The notes: generated by a model from the letters alone, not told the origin. DNA of 45,786 bases from Arenibaculum pallidiluteum (GCF_017355985.1 NZ_JAFIQU010000003.1:1-45786), one strand, 5' to 3'; numbered from the stretch's first letter, positions 37,778 through 45,556 are shown. A program made the numbers and translations.

Positions 37778-37791
37778 TTGACGTGGGTCAA
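37778..37791. promoter_or_regulatory. FNR/FnrL-type box upstream of hemN
   Basis: TTGACGTGGGTCAA is a perfect dyad match to TTGAY-N4-RTCAA. Its centre lies 40 bases before the hemN start codon, a natural place for anaerobic activation. Confidence 0.75.
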
Positions 37792-37820
37792 GATGCGACC
37801 AGGCGCGCGCGGACGGAAGG

Positions 37821-38225
37821 TCAGGCGCCGCGGGGGCCCGTCGTGTAGCGTTGCTCCAGGTGCCGGGTCAGCAGGTTCATGTTCCGGCGATTGGCCTTGA
37901 AGGCGATGTCGAAGATCGAGCCCAGGACGGGGACCGATCCGACCAGCCAGTCGACGCCCACATTGGCGACCATGCGGGCCACCAGCCGGGACGGAACGCC
38001 GAACCGGGTTGCCTGGTAGACGATGTAGGCCGAGACGGCCATGCCCAGCGTGTCGCCGATGCCGGGCACGAGCCCGGCGATCCCATCCAGGCCGATCCGC
38101 CAGGATGTCCCCGGGATGCGCCAGCGACTGTCCAGCAGGTTGGAGAGGCGCTGAAGCCGCAGCAACTCGTCGTAGCCGGTTCCCGGGGTCAGCGGATCAA
38201 CGGCGGACGATGATCCAGATCGCAT
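37821..38225 (-). CDS. DUF4112 membrane protein
   Basis: The 134-residue protein matches the DUF4112 family: LDSRWRIPGTSWRIGLDGIAGLVPGIGDTLGMAVSAYIVYQA, then VPVLGSIFDIAFKANRRNMNLL. It has two hydrophobic segments and no signal peptide, so it should be an inner-membrane protein of unknown function. Its start lies 29 bases inside the end of the Pmp3-like gene in another frame, so it is translated with that gene. Both are probably driven by the EcfG-type promoter at 38387. Confidence 0.8.
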   Translation of the reverse strand: MRSGSSSAVDPLTPGTGYDELLRLQRLSNLLDSRWRIPGTSWRIGLDGIAGLVPGIGDTLGMAVSAYIVYQATRFGVPSRLVARMVANVGVDWLVGSVPVLGSIFDIAFKANRRNMNLLTRHLEQRYTTGPRGA

Positions 38226-38355
38226 GGATGATCCCCGGCAGCCAGCCCAGGAGGGTCAGCAGGATGTTCAGCCAGAAATGAAGGCCGAACCCGACCTGCA
38301 GGAAAACCCCCAGCGGCGGGAGGAGGAAAGCGAACAGGATGCGGATGATGTCCAT
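38197..38355 (-). CDS. Pmp3/YqaE-family small membrane protein
   Basis: The 52-residue protein is a Pmp3/YqaE proteolipid: MDIIRILFAFLLPPLGVFLQVG and LNILLTLLGWLPGIIHAIWII form two membrane helices. Family members in yeast, plants and bacteria are stress-induced and affect membrane potential. It overlaps the DUF4112 start by 29 bases in another frame. A perfect EcfG-type promoter lies 32 bases before its start, which agrees with the stress-induced nature of the family. Confidence 0.9.
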   Translation of the reverse strand: MDIIRILFAFLLPPLGVFLQVGFGLHFWLNILLTLLGWLPGIIHAIWIIVRR

Positions 38356-38386
38356 TGGCTCTCGCGTCCGACGTGCACCGCTGTTA

Positions 38387-38411
38387 AACGCCTCGCCGGT
38401 CCGGCCGTTCC
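38387..38411 (-). promoter_or_regulatory. EcfG-type general stress promoter
   Basis: On the minus strand GGAAC (38411-38407), a 16-base spacer and CGTT (38390-38387) match the alphaproteobacterial EcfG consensus exactly. It drives the Pmp3-DUF4112 pair. Confidence 0.75.
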
Positions 38412-38503
38412 TTCGCGGCGGCCGAGCTTTCCGGCCGCCCGGACAGCTCTGGCCCGGACCACCCCGTCTGGGCGCGCTTGACGGAAGGCATGCGCGGTTT
38501 ATA

Positions 38504-38518
38504 GAACAAATAGAGAAC
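38504..38518 (+). promoter_or_regulatory. LexA (SOS) box upstream of imuA
   Basis: GAACAAATAGAGAAC fits the alphaproteobacterial LexA site GAAC-N7-GAAC exactly and lies 49 bases before the imuA start codon. Confidence 0.75.
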
Positions 38519-38566
38519 GATTCCGCGCCGGGCCTGTTGACCCGCAGGCAAGGCCGGGGAGATCCG

Positions 38567-39418
38567 ATGACCGATCCCATGCCCATACCTGCGGCCGGCA
38601 AGGCGGTCCTGCTCGAAGACCTGCGCCGCCGGATCCGGCGGCTGGAGGGAACCGCGGGCGAGGGCGGCCGGGTCCTCCCGCTCGGCCCGGCGCTTGGGGC
38701 CGCGCTGCCGGAAGGCGGACTGCCGCTCGGCTGCCTGCACGAGGTCTCGGCGGGCACCGGTCCTGGCGAGGATCCCTGGGGCGGGGCTGCGACCGGCTTT
38801 GCCGCGGCGCTGGCCGGCCGCATCGCGGCGCTGCACGGGCCGGTCCTCTGGGTGCGGCGGGCCGAGGCGCGCCGGGGCGCGGCCGAGCCCTATGCCCCGG
38901 GGCTGGCAGCCTGGGGGCTCGGGCCCGAGCGGCTTATCGTCGTTCGCGCCCGCGCCGAGGCTGAGATCCTCTGGGCCCTCGAGGAGGCGCTGCGCTGCCG
39001 GGGGCTGGGCGCGGTCCTGGCCGAGGTGGACGGCATCGATGCGACCGCCGGCCGGCGCCTGCAACTCGCCGCCGAGGCCGGCGGGGTGACCGCGCTGCTG
39101 CTGCGCCTGGGGCGGCGGCGGGCCCCCGCCAGCGCGGCCGTGACCCGCTGGGCGGTGTCGGCCGCGCCCGGCCGTGTCGTCCGCACGCCGGACGGCGCGG
39201 ACGAGCCCGGCGTCGGCGCTCCCCGCTGGCGGGTCGAGCTGCTGCGCTGCCGGGGCGGGAGGCCCGGCGTCTGGCTGGCCGAATGGCGCGGCGAGGACTT
39301 CGCGGCCGAGATCCTGGAGGGGGCGATCCTGGAGGGGGCGATCCTGGAAGGGGCGGGGAAGGACGGCATCGGCAGGCCCGACGGCCGGCAGCCGGCCCGG
39401 GCCGGGCTCAGCTCCTGA
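38567..39418 (+). CDS. imuA: ImuA-like SOS mutagenesis protein
   Basis: The 283-residue protein resembles ImuA, a RecA-related accessory factor for translesion synthesis with ImuB and DnaE2. It has a LEDLRRRIRRLEG start, GLPLGCLHEVSAG, PVLWVRRAEARRGAAEPYAPGLAAWGLGPERLIVVRA and an ALEEALRCRGLGAVLAEVDGID block, but no Walker A. A LexA box and a GGGGAGATCC site precede it. Usually imuB and dnaE2 follow; here the next gene is an unrelated convergent oxidoreductase with an 11-base overlap, so this copy is an orphan. A 15-base unit repeats three times near the end. Confidence 0.8.
   Translation: MTDPMPIPAAGKAVLLEDLRRRIRRLEGTAGEGGRVLPLGPALGAALPEGGLPLGCLHEVSAGTGPGEDPWGGAATGFAAALAGRIAALHGPVLWVRRAEARRGAAEPYAPGLAAWGLGPERLIVVRARAEAEILWALEEALRCRGLGAVLAEVDGIDATAGRRLQLAAEAGGVTALLLRLGRRRAPASAAVTRWAVSAAPGRVVRTPDGADEPGVGAPRWRVELLRCRGGRPGVWLAEWRGEDFAAEILEGAILEGAILEGAGKDGIGRPDGRQPARAGLSS
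39311..39355 (+). repeat. three tandem 15-base repeats inside imuA
   Basis: The unit ATCCTGGAGGGGGCG occurs three times in frame (the third with one change), adding Ile-Leu-Glu-Gly-Ala three times near the ImuA C-terminus. It is a likely slippage site. Confidence 0.8.
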
Positions 39419-40376
39419 CCTGCGGAAGCACCCGGGCGCCGAAGACGTCGATAAAGGCCTCCTGATCGGCCCCGACATTGTGGAGGTCGATGGATTCGAA
39501 ACCGATCTCGGCGTATTCCGCGATCCAGGCGGCATGCCGGCCAGGATCGGCCGAGACGTGGACGGCCTTCGCCATGTCCTCCGGCCGGATGAAGCGGGCC
39601 GCGGTCTCGAAGTCCTCGGGCGTCCGCAGGGTCCAGTTCACATCCCCGCCGAGCACGTTGAAGCGCCACTGCTCGTGCGCCTGGCGCAGCGCCTCGGCGT
39701 CCGAGGCGGCCCAGCACAGGTCCATCTTGAAGTAGACCGGCTTGCCTTCGCCCCCGCCGCGCCGGAAGGCGTCGACGATCCTGCGCACGGCCTCGGGGCC
39801 ATGACCCACCGTCAGCAGCCCGTCGGCCCAGCCGCCGAGCCATTCGGCCGTGGCCTCGCTGACCGCGGCGCCGACCAGCCGCGTCTCGGTCTCCGGGCGG
39901 GAGTAGATCCTGGCCTCGATCACCGGGATCCGGCCGCGGCGCGTCACCGTCTCGCCGCGCAGCAGGGCCTGCATCGCCTCGGCGCCCTCGCGCAGGCGCG
40001 CGTTGCGCTCGGCCTTTTCCGGCCACTCCCCGCCGGTGATATGCTCGTTGACGAGCTCGCCGCTGCCGACCGCGATCCAGGGCAGGCGCCCCGGAAACAT
40101 CTCGCCCAGGGTCGCGACCGCCTGGGCCAGGACGGCGGGATGATAGCGCCACCCGCCCGGCACGGTGATCAGGCCGAAGGGCAGGCGGGTCGCCTGCATG
40201 GCCGCGCCCAGCCAGGACCAGACGAAACCCGACTGGCCCTGGGACGGCCCCCAGGGATGAAAGTGATCCGAGGAGAAGACTCCCCCGAAACCGGCCTTAT
40301 CGGCCCGCCGGACCAGGTCCAGCAGGTGGCTGGGCGCGAACTGCTCGTGCGAGGCGTGATAGGTGATCAGCGGCAT
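39408..40376 (-). CDS. LLM-class (luciferase-like) flavin oxidoreductase, TIGR03885-like
   Basis: The 322-residue protein is a luciferase-like monooxygenase-fold oxidoreductase that should bind FMN or F420. Marks are YHASHEQFAPSHLLDLVRRADKAGFGGVFSSDHFHPW, RLPWIAVGSGELVNEHITG and GFESIDLHNVGADQEAFI at the end. The opening fits the TIGR03885-like subgroup. It follows the TIGR02588 gene on the same strand after 63 bases and may be in one operon with the TIGR02587-TIGR02588 pair. The substrate is unknown. Its 3' end overlaps imuA by 11 bases. Confidence 0.85.
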   Translation of the reverse strand: MPLITYHASHEQFAPSHLLDLVRRADKAGFGGVFSSDHFHPWGPSQGQSGFVWSWLGAAMQATRLPFGLITVPGGWRYHPAVLAQAVATLGEMFPGRLPWIAVGSGELVNEHITGGEWPEKAERNARLREGAEAMQALLRGETVTRRGRIPVIEARIYSRPETETRLVGAAVSEATAEWLGGWADGLLTVGHGPEAVRRIVDAFRRGGGEGKPVYFKMDLCWAASDAEALRQAHEQWRFNVLGGDVNWTLRTPEDFETAARFIRPEDMAKAVHVSADPGRHAAWIAEYAEIGFESIDLHNVGADQEAFIDVFGARVLPQVRS

Positions 40377-40439
40377 GGCCGGGCCTTCCCCTGCGGCGGA
40401 CCATCCTGCAACAGGGAGGCAGCCCGCCCGTCGCAGGGA

Positions 40440-40880
40440 TCAGGGCTCGACGTAGCCCTCGGCGCGCAGGTCCAGCACCAGGCTTTCGGGATCGCCGCGG
40501 AAGAACAGCCCGCCCTCGCGCTCGGAATGTCCGGGCAGGTAGTCCAGCAGGATGCTGGCGTCCTCGACCGTCTCGTCCCCGCGGCGCAGCCGGCCGGTCA
40601 CGCGCACCTCGGCCGCCGTGGCCCCGCCCAGGTTCGTCGCCTTCACGCGGACCAGCCATCCCTCGCCCTGGCGTGCGACGTCGCGGATCTCGACCCGCAC
40701 ATCCGGCGGGCTGCCGGCCACGAAGATCCCCTCGTAGAGGATCATGCCCAGCGTGCCCAGGAACAGGATCGCCCCCATCCCGGAGGCGATCCATTCCGTC
40801 ACGGGCGTCCGCCTCTCGCCGCGCGCCCGGCGTCCGTCCCCGCGCCCCTCCGCATCAACGGTCCCACCGATCCCGACCAT
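40440..40880 (-). CDS. TIGR02588-family protein
   Basis: The 146-residue protein has one membrane helix (about residues 32-54, ASGMGAILFLGTLGMILYEG) and a periplasmic beta-rich domain (VRVEIRDVARQGEGWLVRVKATNLGGATAAEVRVTG). This is the uncharacterised TIGR02588 type, normally encoded next to a TIGR02587 membrane protein, as here. GGGAGGAAGG precedes the start. The beta-rich part resembles an immunoglobulin-like fold; the function is unknown. Confidence 0.8.
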   Translation of the reverse strand: MVGIGGTVDAEGRGDGRRARGERRTPVTEWIASGMGAILFLGTLGMILYEGIFVAGSPPDVRVEIRDVARQGEGWLVRVKATNLGGATAAEVRVTGRLRRGDETVEDASILLDYLPGHSEREGGLFFRGDPESLVLDLRAEGYVEP

Positions 40881-40903
40881 GGAATTCCCTTCCTCCCCTT
40901 CAG

Positions 40904-41719
40904 TCAGATCACCAGACGTGCGGTGGCCGCCCCCAGCGCAGCCGGAAAGCCCAGGACCACCATGGCCTGCACGGTCTCCATCAGCGCCATCCCGTCGGTC
41001 CGGCCGAAAGTCCAGAGGACGTAGAGGCTGACCAGCAGCGCGATGCCGTATCCCGGCACAGCGAAGCGCAGCACCGTGTGCCACAGCGGCGCGCGCACCG
41101 GCTCCGCCTGGCCGCTGAAGCCGATGGCATAGACGAAGGCGTGCAGCACCAGCAGCGAGAGCAGGGCCAGCCCCAGCGCCTGCCACGGCGACATGCGGAA
41201 GGAGATCAGCAGCATCTCCTCGGTGGGAGCCACGTTGAAGGCGAGGAACAGGGCGCCCATGGCCATTACGAAGAGGATGCCGGGATACCCCGCGCGGCGC
41301 AGGTTGCTTTCCTGGTCGCATTCCTCGCCGAGCTGCTTTCGCGCGAGCATGCCGCCAATGGCGGCGGGCACGCTCTGGACCGCGATCTTGCCGACGATCT
41401 CGGTCCAGGGCTGGTTGGGGCCGATCACCCCGAACAGCATGAGCAGCGCCGCAGAGGCGACGAAGCCGATGCCATAGGCCGTCAGGGCGTCCATCACGTC
41501 GTCGCGCCAGCGGAAGGTGTCCTCGAAGCCGGAGAGGAAGGACAGCCCCGTCAGCAGCGGCAGCGACACGATCAGGAACAGCGCCAGCCGGAACGGGTCC
41601 ATGTGGAAGCCCAGCCACCACATCTCCATCGTCATCAGCAGCGGGAAGGCGAAGATGGTCCCGCCCGCCAGCGCCCGCGCGGTGGCGACGAGGTATTTCA
41701 GTTCCGCGTTCCGGCCCAT
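40904..41719 (-). CDS. TIGR02587-family membrane protein
   Basis: The 271-residue protein has about seven hydrophobic helices with the TIGR02587 marks FAFPLLMTMEMWWLGFHMDP, FLSGFEDTF and NVAPTEEMLLISFRMSPWQAL. It is an inner-membrane protein of unknown function, always found beside TIGR02588. The ATG at 41719 follows GAGGGGAAG. It ends 23 bases before the TIGR02588 start, so the genes form an operon. Confidence 0.85.
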   Translation of the reverse strand: MGRNAELKYLVATARALAGGTIFAFPLLMTMEMWWLGFHMDPFRLALFLIVSLPLLTGLSFLSGFEDTFRWRDDVMDALTAYGIGFVASAALLMLFGVIGPNQPWTEIVGKIAVQSVPAAIGGMLARKQLGEECDQESNLRRAGYPGILFVMAMGALFLAFNVAPTEEMLLISFRMSPWQALGLALLSLLVLHAFVYAIGFSGQAEPVRAPLWHTVLRFAVPGYGIALLVSLYVLWTFGRTDGMALMETVQAMVVLGFPAALGAATARLVI

Positions 41720-42072
41720 GGCTTCCCCTCTCCTCATGTTTCTAAACGCATCCCGCGGTGCGGGGCTGCGGGGTGCGCCGGAAGGGCAGGGCCCTTCCCC
41801 TGGACTGGCTGCCTCGGACGGGCTGCAGGAGAACCGGCGGGTACGGCCGACATGATGGCGGGGTGGCGAGCCTAGGAAAGTCCGGCCGCAACGGCCGTCA
41901 GCGACGCCTCGCCGCGAATGGCCGTTGGTGTAATTGACGGAGTGTCCTTGCTTCGCCAAAAGACCATTGGGGAACTCTGACTGAATATTTATGGGAGGTG
42001 CGACGGAAAGGTCCGCTTCTGATTGAAAAGTAGGAGGAAATTCGCCCCATTTCAGTTCCTGGAGAAGGTCGA
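41720..42072. other. 353-base divergent intergenic region
   Basis: I see no gene here. An 8-bp inverted repeat CAACGGCC (41889-41896) and GGCCGTTG (41920-41927) is separated by 23 bases. TTGACG at 41934 could be a -35 for the LuxR-type gene, but no good -10 follows. G+C falls noticeably toward the LuxR-type gene. Confidence 0.5.
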
Positions 42073-42771
42073 ATGACTTGCACGGGAACGATGTTGCTGG
42101 AGGCTGGCATTCTGCCGGCCAAGCTCCTGGTCGTCGGCCGCGTCCGGCTGTACCGCGATGCGATATCAGCGGCGCTCGGCCGATCTCCCTGGTTTCGGGT
42201 GGTCGGCAACTGCGGCCTCGAAGCTGCGGAGAAGATCTGTCTCGGGACGATTCCCGATGTCGTCCTGCTGGACGCCATCCACCCTGCCGTCCTTCCGCTC
42301 GTGCGGCGTCTGTCACAGGTGCCCGGCGTCTCCATCATCGTGCTTGCCGCCGGCGAGGACGAGGATGACGTCATGCAATGCATCGAGGCCGGCGTCGACG
42401 GCTTCCTGCCGGCTACGGCCGATGCGGACCATCTGCCGGACATGGTGGTTGCCGTCCTGCGTGGAGAACTCTGCTGCACACCGCGCATCGCGGCCTGCCT
42501 TTACCAGCGCCTTGCCAAGGCGGTCAGCTACCAGCCGGCCGTCCAGCGCACGCATGCGATTCCGCTGACGATACGCGAGCGGGAGATCGCGGCTCATCTG
42601 TCGGCAGGCCTCTCCAACAAGGAGATTGCGCAATCCCTGGACATCGGCGTCTCGACGGTCAAGAACCACGTCCATACCATTCTCGAAAAGCTCCAGATCG
42701 GCAGCCGCGCCGATGTCGCCAGCCGGCTCGTCGGCCTACGGCGCAGGGCATCTCCCGTTAATAACTGCTGA
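42073..42771 (+). CDS. LuxR-family (NarL-type) response regulator with degenerate receiver
   Basis: The 232-residue protein has a receiver-like N-terminus and a C-terminal LuxR helix-turn-helix (LTIREREIAAHLSAGLSNKEIAQSLDIGVSTVKNHVHTILEKLQI). The phospho-aspartate position is kept (Asp67 in VVLLDAIHP), but the acidic pair that binds magnesium is Gly22-Arg23 and the conserved lysine is Pro113 (GFLPATA). Normal phosphorylation is therefore doubtful. No kinase gene is adjacent. It may control the downstream small gene and perhaps the S8 peptidase locus, on the opposite strand. G+C is below that of its neighbours. Confidence 0.85.
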   Translation: MTCTGTMLLEAGILPAKLLVVGRVRLYRDAISAALGRSPWFRVVGNCGLEAAEKICLGTIPDVVLLDAIHPAVLPLVRRLSQVPGVSIIVLAAGEDEDDVMQCIEAGVDGFLPATADADHLPDMVVAVLRGELCCTPRIAACLYQRLAKAVSYQPAVQRTHAIPLTIREREIAAHLSAGLSNKEIAQSLDIGVSTVKNHVHTILEKLQIGSRADVASRLVGLRRRASPVNNC

Positions 42772-42860
42772 GATAGGCTGCGTGAGACGCAACGAACGGG
42801 CTCAGGTTGGGTTGATCTTAACGAGTCCGTGAATTGCAAGCAGTCTTGCGGAGTGTTTCG

Positions 42861-43169
42861 ATGCCAGACGGGGTGGGTCCTTCGGGGCTTGGCTTCACCA
42901 TTTCGGATTGGATGCTCCTCGAATCCGAGATCGACCAGAACCTCCGCGCCCGTACATGGGGACGGGCAGAGTTCGTCAGCGAAGACCACGGCGATTACAT
43001 CGTGGTATGGGAGCCGGATGCCGCGGACGGCGATCCGCCCGTCTTCTCGATCGCGCGCTTCAAGCGGACGGGCACCTACGCGGCGGTCAAGAGCGCCTGC
43101 GTTCTTGCCACGGCACCGACGGTCGAGGATGTCATCCGGGCGCTGCCGACGCCGGTCTTTCAGCGCTGA
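42861..43169 (+). CDS. small hypothetical protein
   Basis: The 102-residue protein begins MPDGVGPSGLGFTISDWMLLESEIDQNL and contains VFSIARFKRTGTYAAVKSACVLATAPTVEDVIRAL. It is soluble, mixed alpha/beta in appearance, and has no signal peptide. GGAG precedes the ATG by seven bases and decides the start. It follows the LuxR-type gene by 89 bases and converges on the S8 peptidase gene. I do not recognise a family. Confidence 0.65.
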   Translation: MPDGVGPSGLGFTISDWMLLESEIDQNLRARTWGRAEFVSEDHGDYIVVWEPDAADGDPPVFSIARFKRTGTYAAVKSACVLATAPTVEDVIRALPTPVFQR

Positions 43170-43180
43170 GGCACGGAAGG

Positions 43181-43210
43181 AGGCGGGCCGCCACGCCTGT
43201 CGGCCCGCCT
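43181..43210. terminator. bidirectional hairpin before the S8 peptidase end
   Basis: AGGCGGGCCG and CGGCCCGCCT form a perfect 10-bp stem with a 10-base loop between the small gene (ending 43169) and the S8 peptidase (ending 43218). Confidence 0.65.
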
Positions 43211-43217
43211 GGCCGCT

Positions 43218-45104
43218 TTAGAGAAGGCCCGCGGCGCGGAGTTGCTGGACCAGGGCCTGGTTGACCATGAACGGCGCGACCGTCTGCTGTGTCGCTCCCC
43301 ATGCAACCTGCTGGCCGAAGCCGGCGCCGAAGCCTGCGGGGGCCAGGGAGCCCAGGCTCGTCCCGATCGGGCGTCCGCCGAACGCGACTGCAGCAGGCGC
43401 CACGGCAGCCGGCTGCGCCTGCTGCGGCACGTGGCTGAGGTCGGGCAAGCCAGCACCCACATAGGTCGGGGCACCGGGGAACGGGTTCACGCAGGACTGG
43501 GCGATCACCTGGAACAGCGCCTCGACGCGCTGGGCGTTGCGGGCCTTCAGCCCTCCCTGGAAGGCCGGATGGTGCGCAAGGATCAGCGCCGCAAGGCCTG
43601 TGACGTGCGGAGCTGCCATGGAGGTTCCATCCAGCGCCGCATAGCCTCCGGGCACCGTCGACACAACGGCCACACCGGGCGCGCTGACCGCGATCTCGGG
43701 TCCGTTGCAGCTGAACTTCGCAATGAATGTCCCATCCGGCGCGAGGCCGCCCTGCAGGACGGTGGTCGCATGGAAGCTGTCCTCTGGGAACTCGCCCATC
43801 CGGCCGAGCGCCCCCACGGCCAGCACGCCCGGCAACCTGGCCGGGAACTGGACCTGCTGACCGGAATTGCCGGCTGCTACGATGCATGCGACCCCATGCT
43901 GTCGCGCCTCCTCGATCTTGCGCGCCACCAGCTCCGATACCGCGTCGCTGCCCAGGCTCAGATTGACCACGTCGATGCGACGCTGGATGCACTCGTCAAG
44001 CGCATCGATCAGATCGCTGAACCGGCCACCCGGGAACACCTTGAAGGCATGCACCTCGGCGTCCGGCGCGAAGCCCAGGATGCCTGGCATGTTCTTGCTC
44101 GATGCCGCGATGATTCCGGCGCAATGCGTCCCGTGCGCATAGGTGTCCGTGGTCCAGCCCCGCTCCCGGTCGCCGCCTGTGAAGTCCAGGCCGCTGGCAA
44201 TATGGTCGAGCTGCGGGTGAGTGATGTCGCATCCAGAATCAATAATTCCGATCTTCACGCCCCGACCGCGCGCGGACTCGGCCATCTGTTCCAGGTGCAT
44301 CAGCTTCTGGCCCCAGTTGACCAGTCGCTGCTTGGGGAATTCGGGCCAGGCCTGCGAAAGTTCCCGAAGCTGGATGGTGTTCACGCCCTCGTTCAGCTCC
44401 GGCGCGCTCAGATAGCGGTCCCAGTGGTTGCAGGCCGGCTTGACGTAGATCGCCGTGACGGCCTCGAGCGAGGTTCCGAACAGCGTGATGGAAACCTGGC
44501 CGTTCGGCCCGGTCTTGCCCTGGGCGGGAAAGCCGCGGCCATACACGTAGACCATTGCGTCGCCCAACGGCTTTCCGCCTTCGCCGACGACGCGGAACTG
44601 GATGTCGGTACCCACGCCCGGCATGGCCAGGAACTGGGGCTGCAGGAGTTCCGGCATCTCGGGGAAGTCGCTGTGATGCAGCAGCCGGTCCTCCTCGACG
44701 ACGATCGTCGGGCCGGCGGTGCTCAGCAACTCGAGCCCGCGCTCCGCAGGCATGCGCGCGACGATGACCTCCGGCATGGAGGATCCGCCGCCGGCACCGA
44801 AGGTGCCGAGCACACCGACCCCCTTGGGCGCGACGCGCCGCACGATCTCGACGTCGTCGAGCATGTTGAGGGAGTTGGCGACGAAATCCGTCGACATCGG
44901 AGCGAAGCCGGGCGCGGCCCTGGTCGCGATGAGGAACTGCTTGCGCCGCGGTCCCACGCTCGCGGGGATGCTGCGCCCTGGTCCATTTTCGCCGGTCGCC
45001 GGAGTGACGGGACCGTCGGACCGGGAGGACGCGGCAGTGCTCGTGGCAGTGCTCGTCCGCTTCGTCGATCCGCCCGGCCCGGTGTTTTCCGGTGTGTCCG
45101 CCAT
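43218..45104 (-). CDS. S8 subtilisin-family serine peptidase with prodomain-like N-terminus
   Basis: The 628-residue peptidase has no signal peptide. Layout: Ser/Thr-rich leader (1-50), prodomain-like region (about 53-145), a beta-rich carboxypeptidase-regulatory-like domain (about 166-248), the S8 catalytic domain (about 282-540) and a Gly/Ala/Gln-rich tail. The triad is Asp289 (GIIDSGCD), His324 (HGTHCAG) and Ser495 (DGTSMAAPH), with oxyanion Asn413 (AAGNSG). A strong GGAGG lies seven bases before the start. An 80-residue protein encoded 52 bases upstream resembles the 53-145 region. The catalytic site is intact, so it should be active once freed of its prodomain. Confidence 0.9.
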   Translation of the reverse strand: MADTPENTGPGGSTKRTSTATSTAASSRSDGPVTPATGENGPGRSIPASVGPRRKQFLIATRAAPGFAPMSTDFVANSLNMLDDVEIVRRVAPKGVGVLGTFGAGGGSSMPEVIVARMPAERGLELLSTAGPTIVVEEDRLLHHSDFPEMPELLQPQFLAMPGVGTDIQFRVVGEGGKPLGDAMVYVYGRGFPAQGKTGPNGQVSITLFGTSLEAVTAIYVKPACNHWDRYLSAPELNEGVNTIQLRELSQAWPEFPKQRLVNWGQKLMHLEQMAESARGRGVKIGIIDSGCDITHPQLDHIASGLDFTGGDRERGWTTDTYAHGTHCAGIIAASSKNMPGILGFAPDAEVHAFKVFPGGRFSDLIDALDECIQRRIDVVNLSLGSDAVSELVARKIEEARQHGVACIVAAGNSGQQVQFPARLPGVLAVGALGRMGEFPEDSFHATTVLQGGLAPDGTFIAKFSCNGPEIAVSAPGVAVVSTVPGGYAALDGTSMAAPHVTGLAALILAHHPAFQGGLKARNAQRVEALFQVIAQSCVNPFPGAPTYVGAGLPDLSHVPQQAQPAAVAPAAVAFGGRPIGTSLGSLAPAGFGAGFGQQVAWGATQQTVAPFMVNQALVQQLRAAGLL

Positions 45105-45156
45105 GTTTGTTCCTCCCTAGGAGGCCCCAGGCGAGCGGTCAGGCCGCCCGGGGCTG

Positions 45157-45399
45157 TCAGAAGTGCGTCAAAGGCGCGTTCAATTCGATGACGAGCTGGG
45201 CGCCATAGCGCTGTCGGAGCGCATCGGCGACGGGAGCCGGCATGATGACGACGGCGGGAGCGGAGCCCCCGGCGGGACTTCTGGCGATCCGCAGGTCCGG
45301 CGAGGACTCGGCCTCGGCCATGAGGCTTGCCATCGCGGCTGCGGCTTCCGGCGAGTTGGTTCGCACGGCCACCAGATATTCCTCGCCTTTGTCGGTCAT
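45157..45399 (-). CDS. stand-alone S8 prodomain-like protein (I9-like)
   Basis: The 80-residue protein begins MTDKGEEYLVAVRTNSPEAA and aligns by eye with residues 55-145 of the S8 peptidase encoded just downstream. EYLVAVR matches QFLIATR, SPDLRIAR matches LDDVEIVRR, and SAPAVVIMPAP-ALRQRYGAQLVIELNAPLTH matches SMPEVIVARMP-ELLSTAGPTIVVEEDRLLHH. It has no signal peptide. GGGAG lies six bases before the ATG. The layout suggests an I9-like free prodomain that could fold or inhibit the protease in trans. The match is short and not tested by search. Confidence 0.7.
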   Translation of the reverse strand: MTDKGEEYLVAVRTNSPEAAAAMASLMAEAESSPDLRIARSPAGGSAPAVVIMPAPVADALRQRYGAQLVIELNAPLTHF

Positions 45400-45485
45400 C
45401 GGAGACTCCCATCACGGCTGATTGCGCGCCCGATAGGGCCGGAGGGTGCCACCCTCCATGGCCCACCGCCGAACGGAAGGGAAAA

Positions 45486-45510
45486 GGGGGCCGCCGACAC
45501 GGCGGTCCCC
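45486..45510 (-). terminator. rho-independent terminator after the glycine-rich gene
   Basis: A stem of four G-C pairs, a mismatch and six more pairs with a 3-base loop is followed on the minus strand by TTTT. It separates the glycine-rich gene from the prodomain-like gene. Confidence 0.6.
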
Positions 45511-45556
45511 ATTCCGCCCCCTGGCTCCTGCCCCTCCGGGGCAAGGCGCCTCAGCC

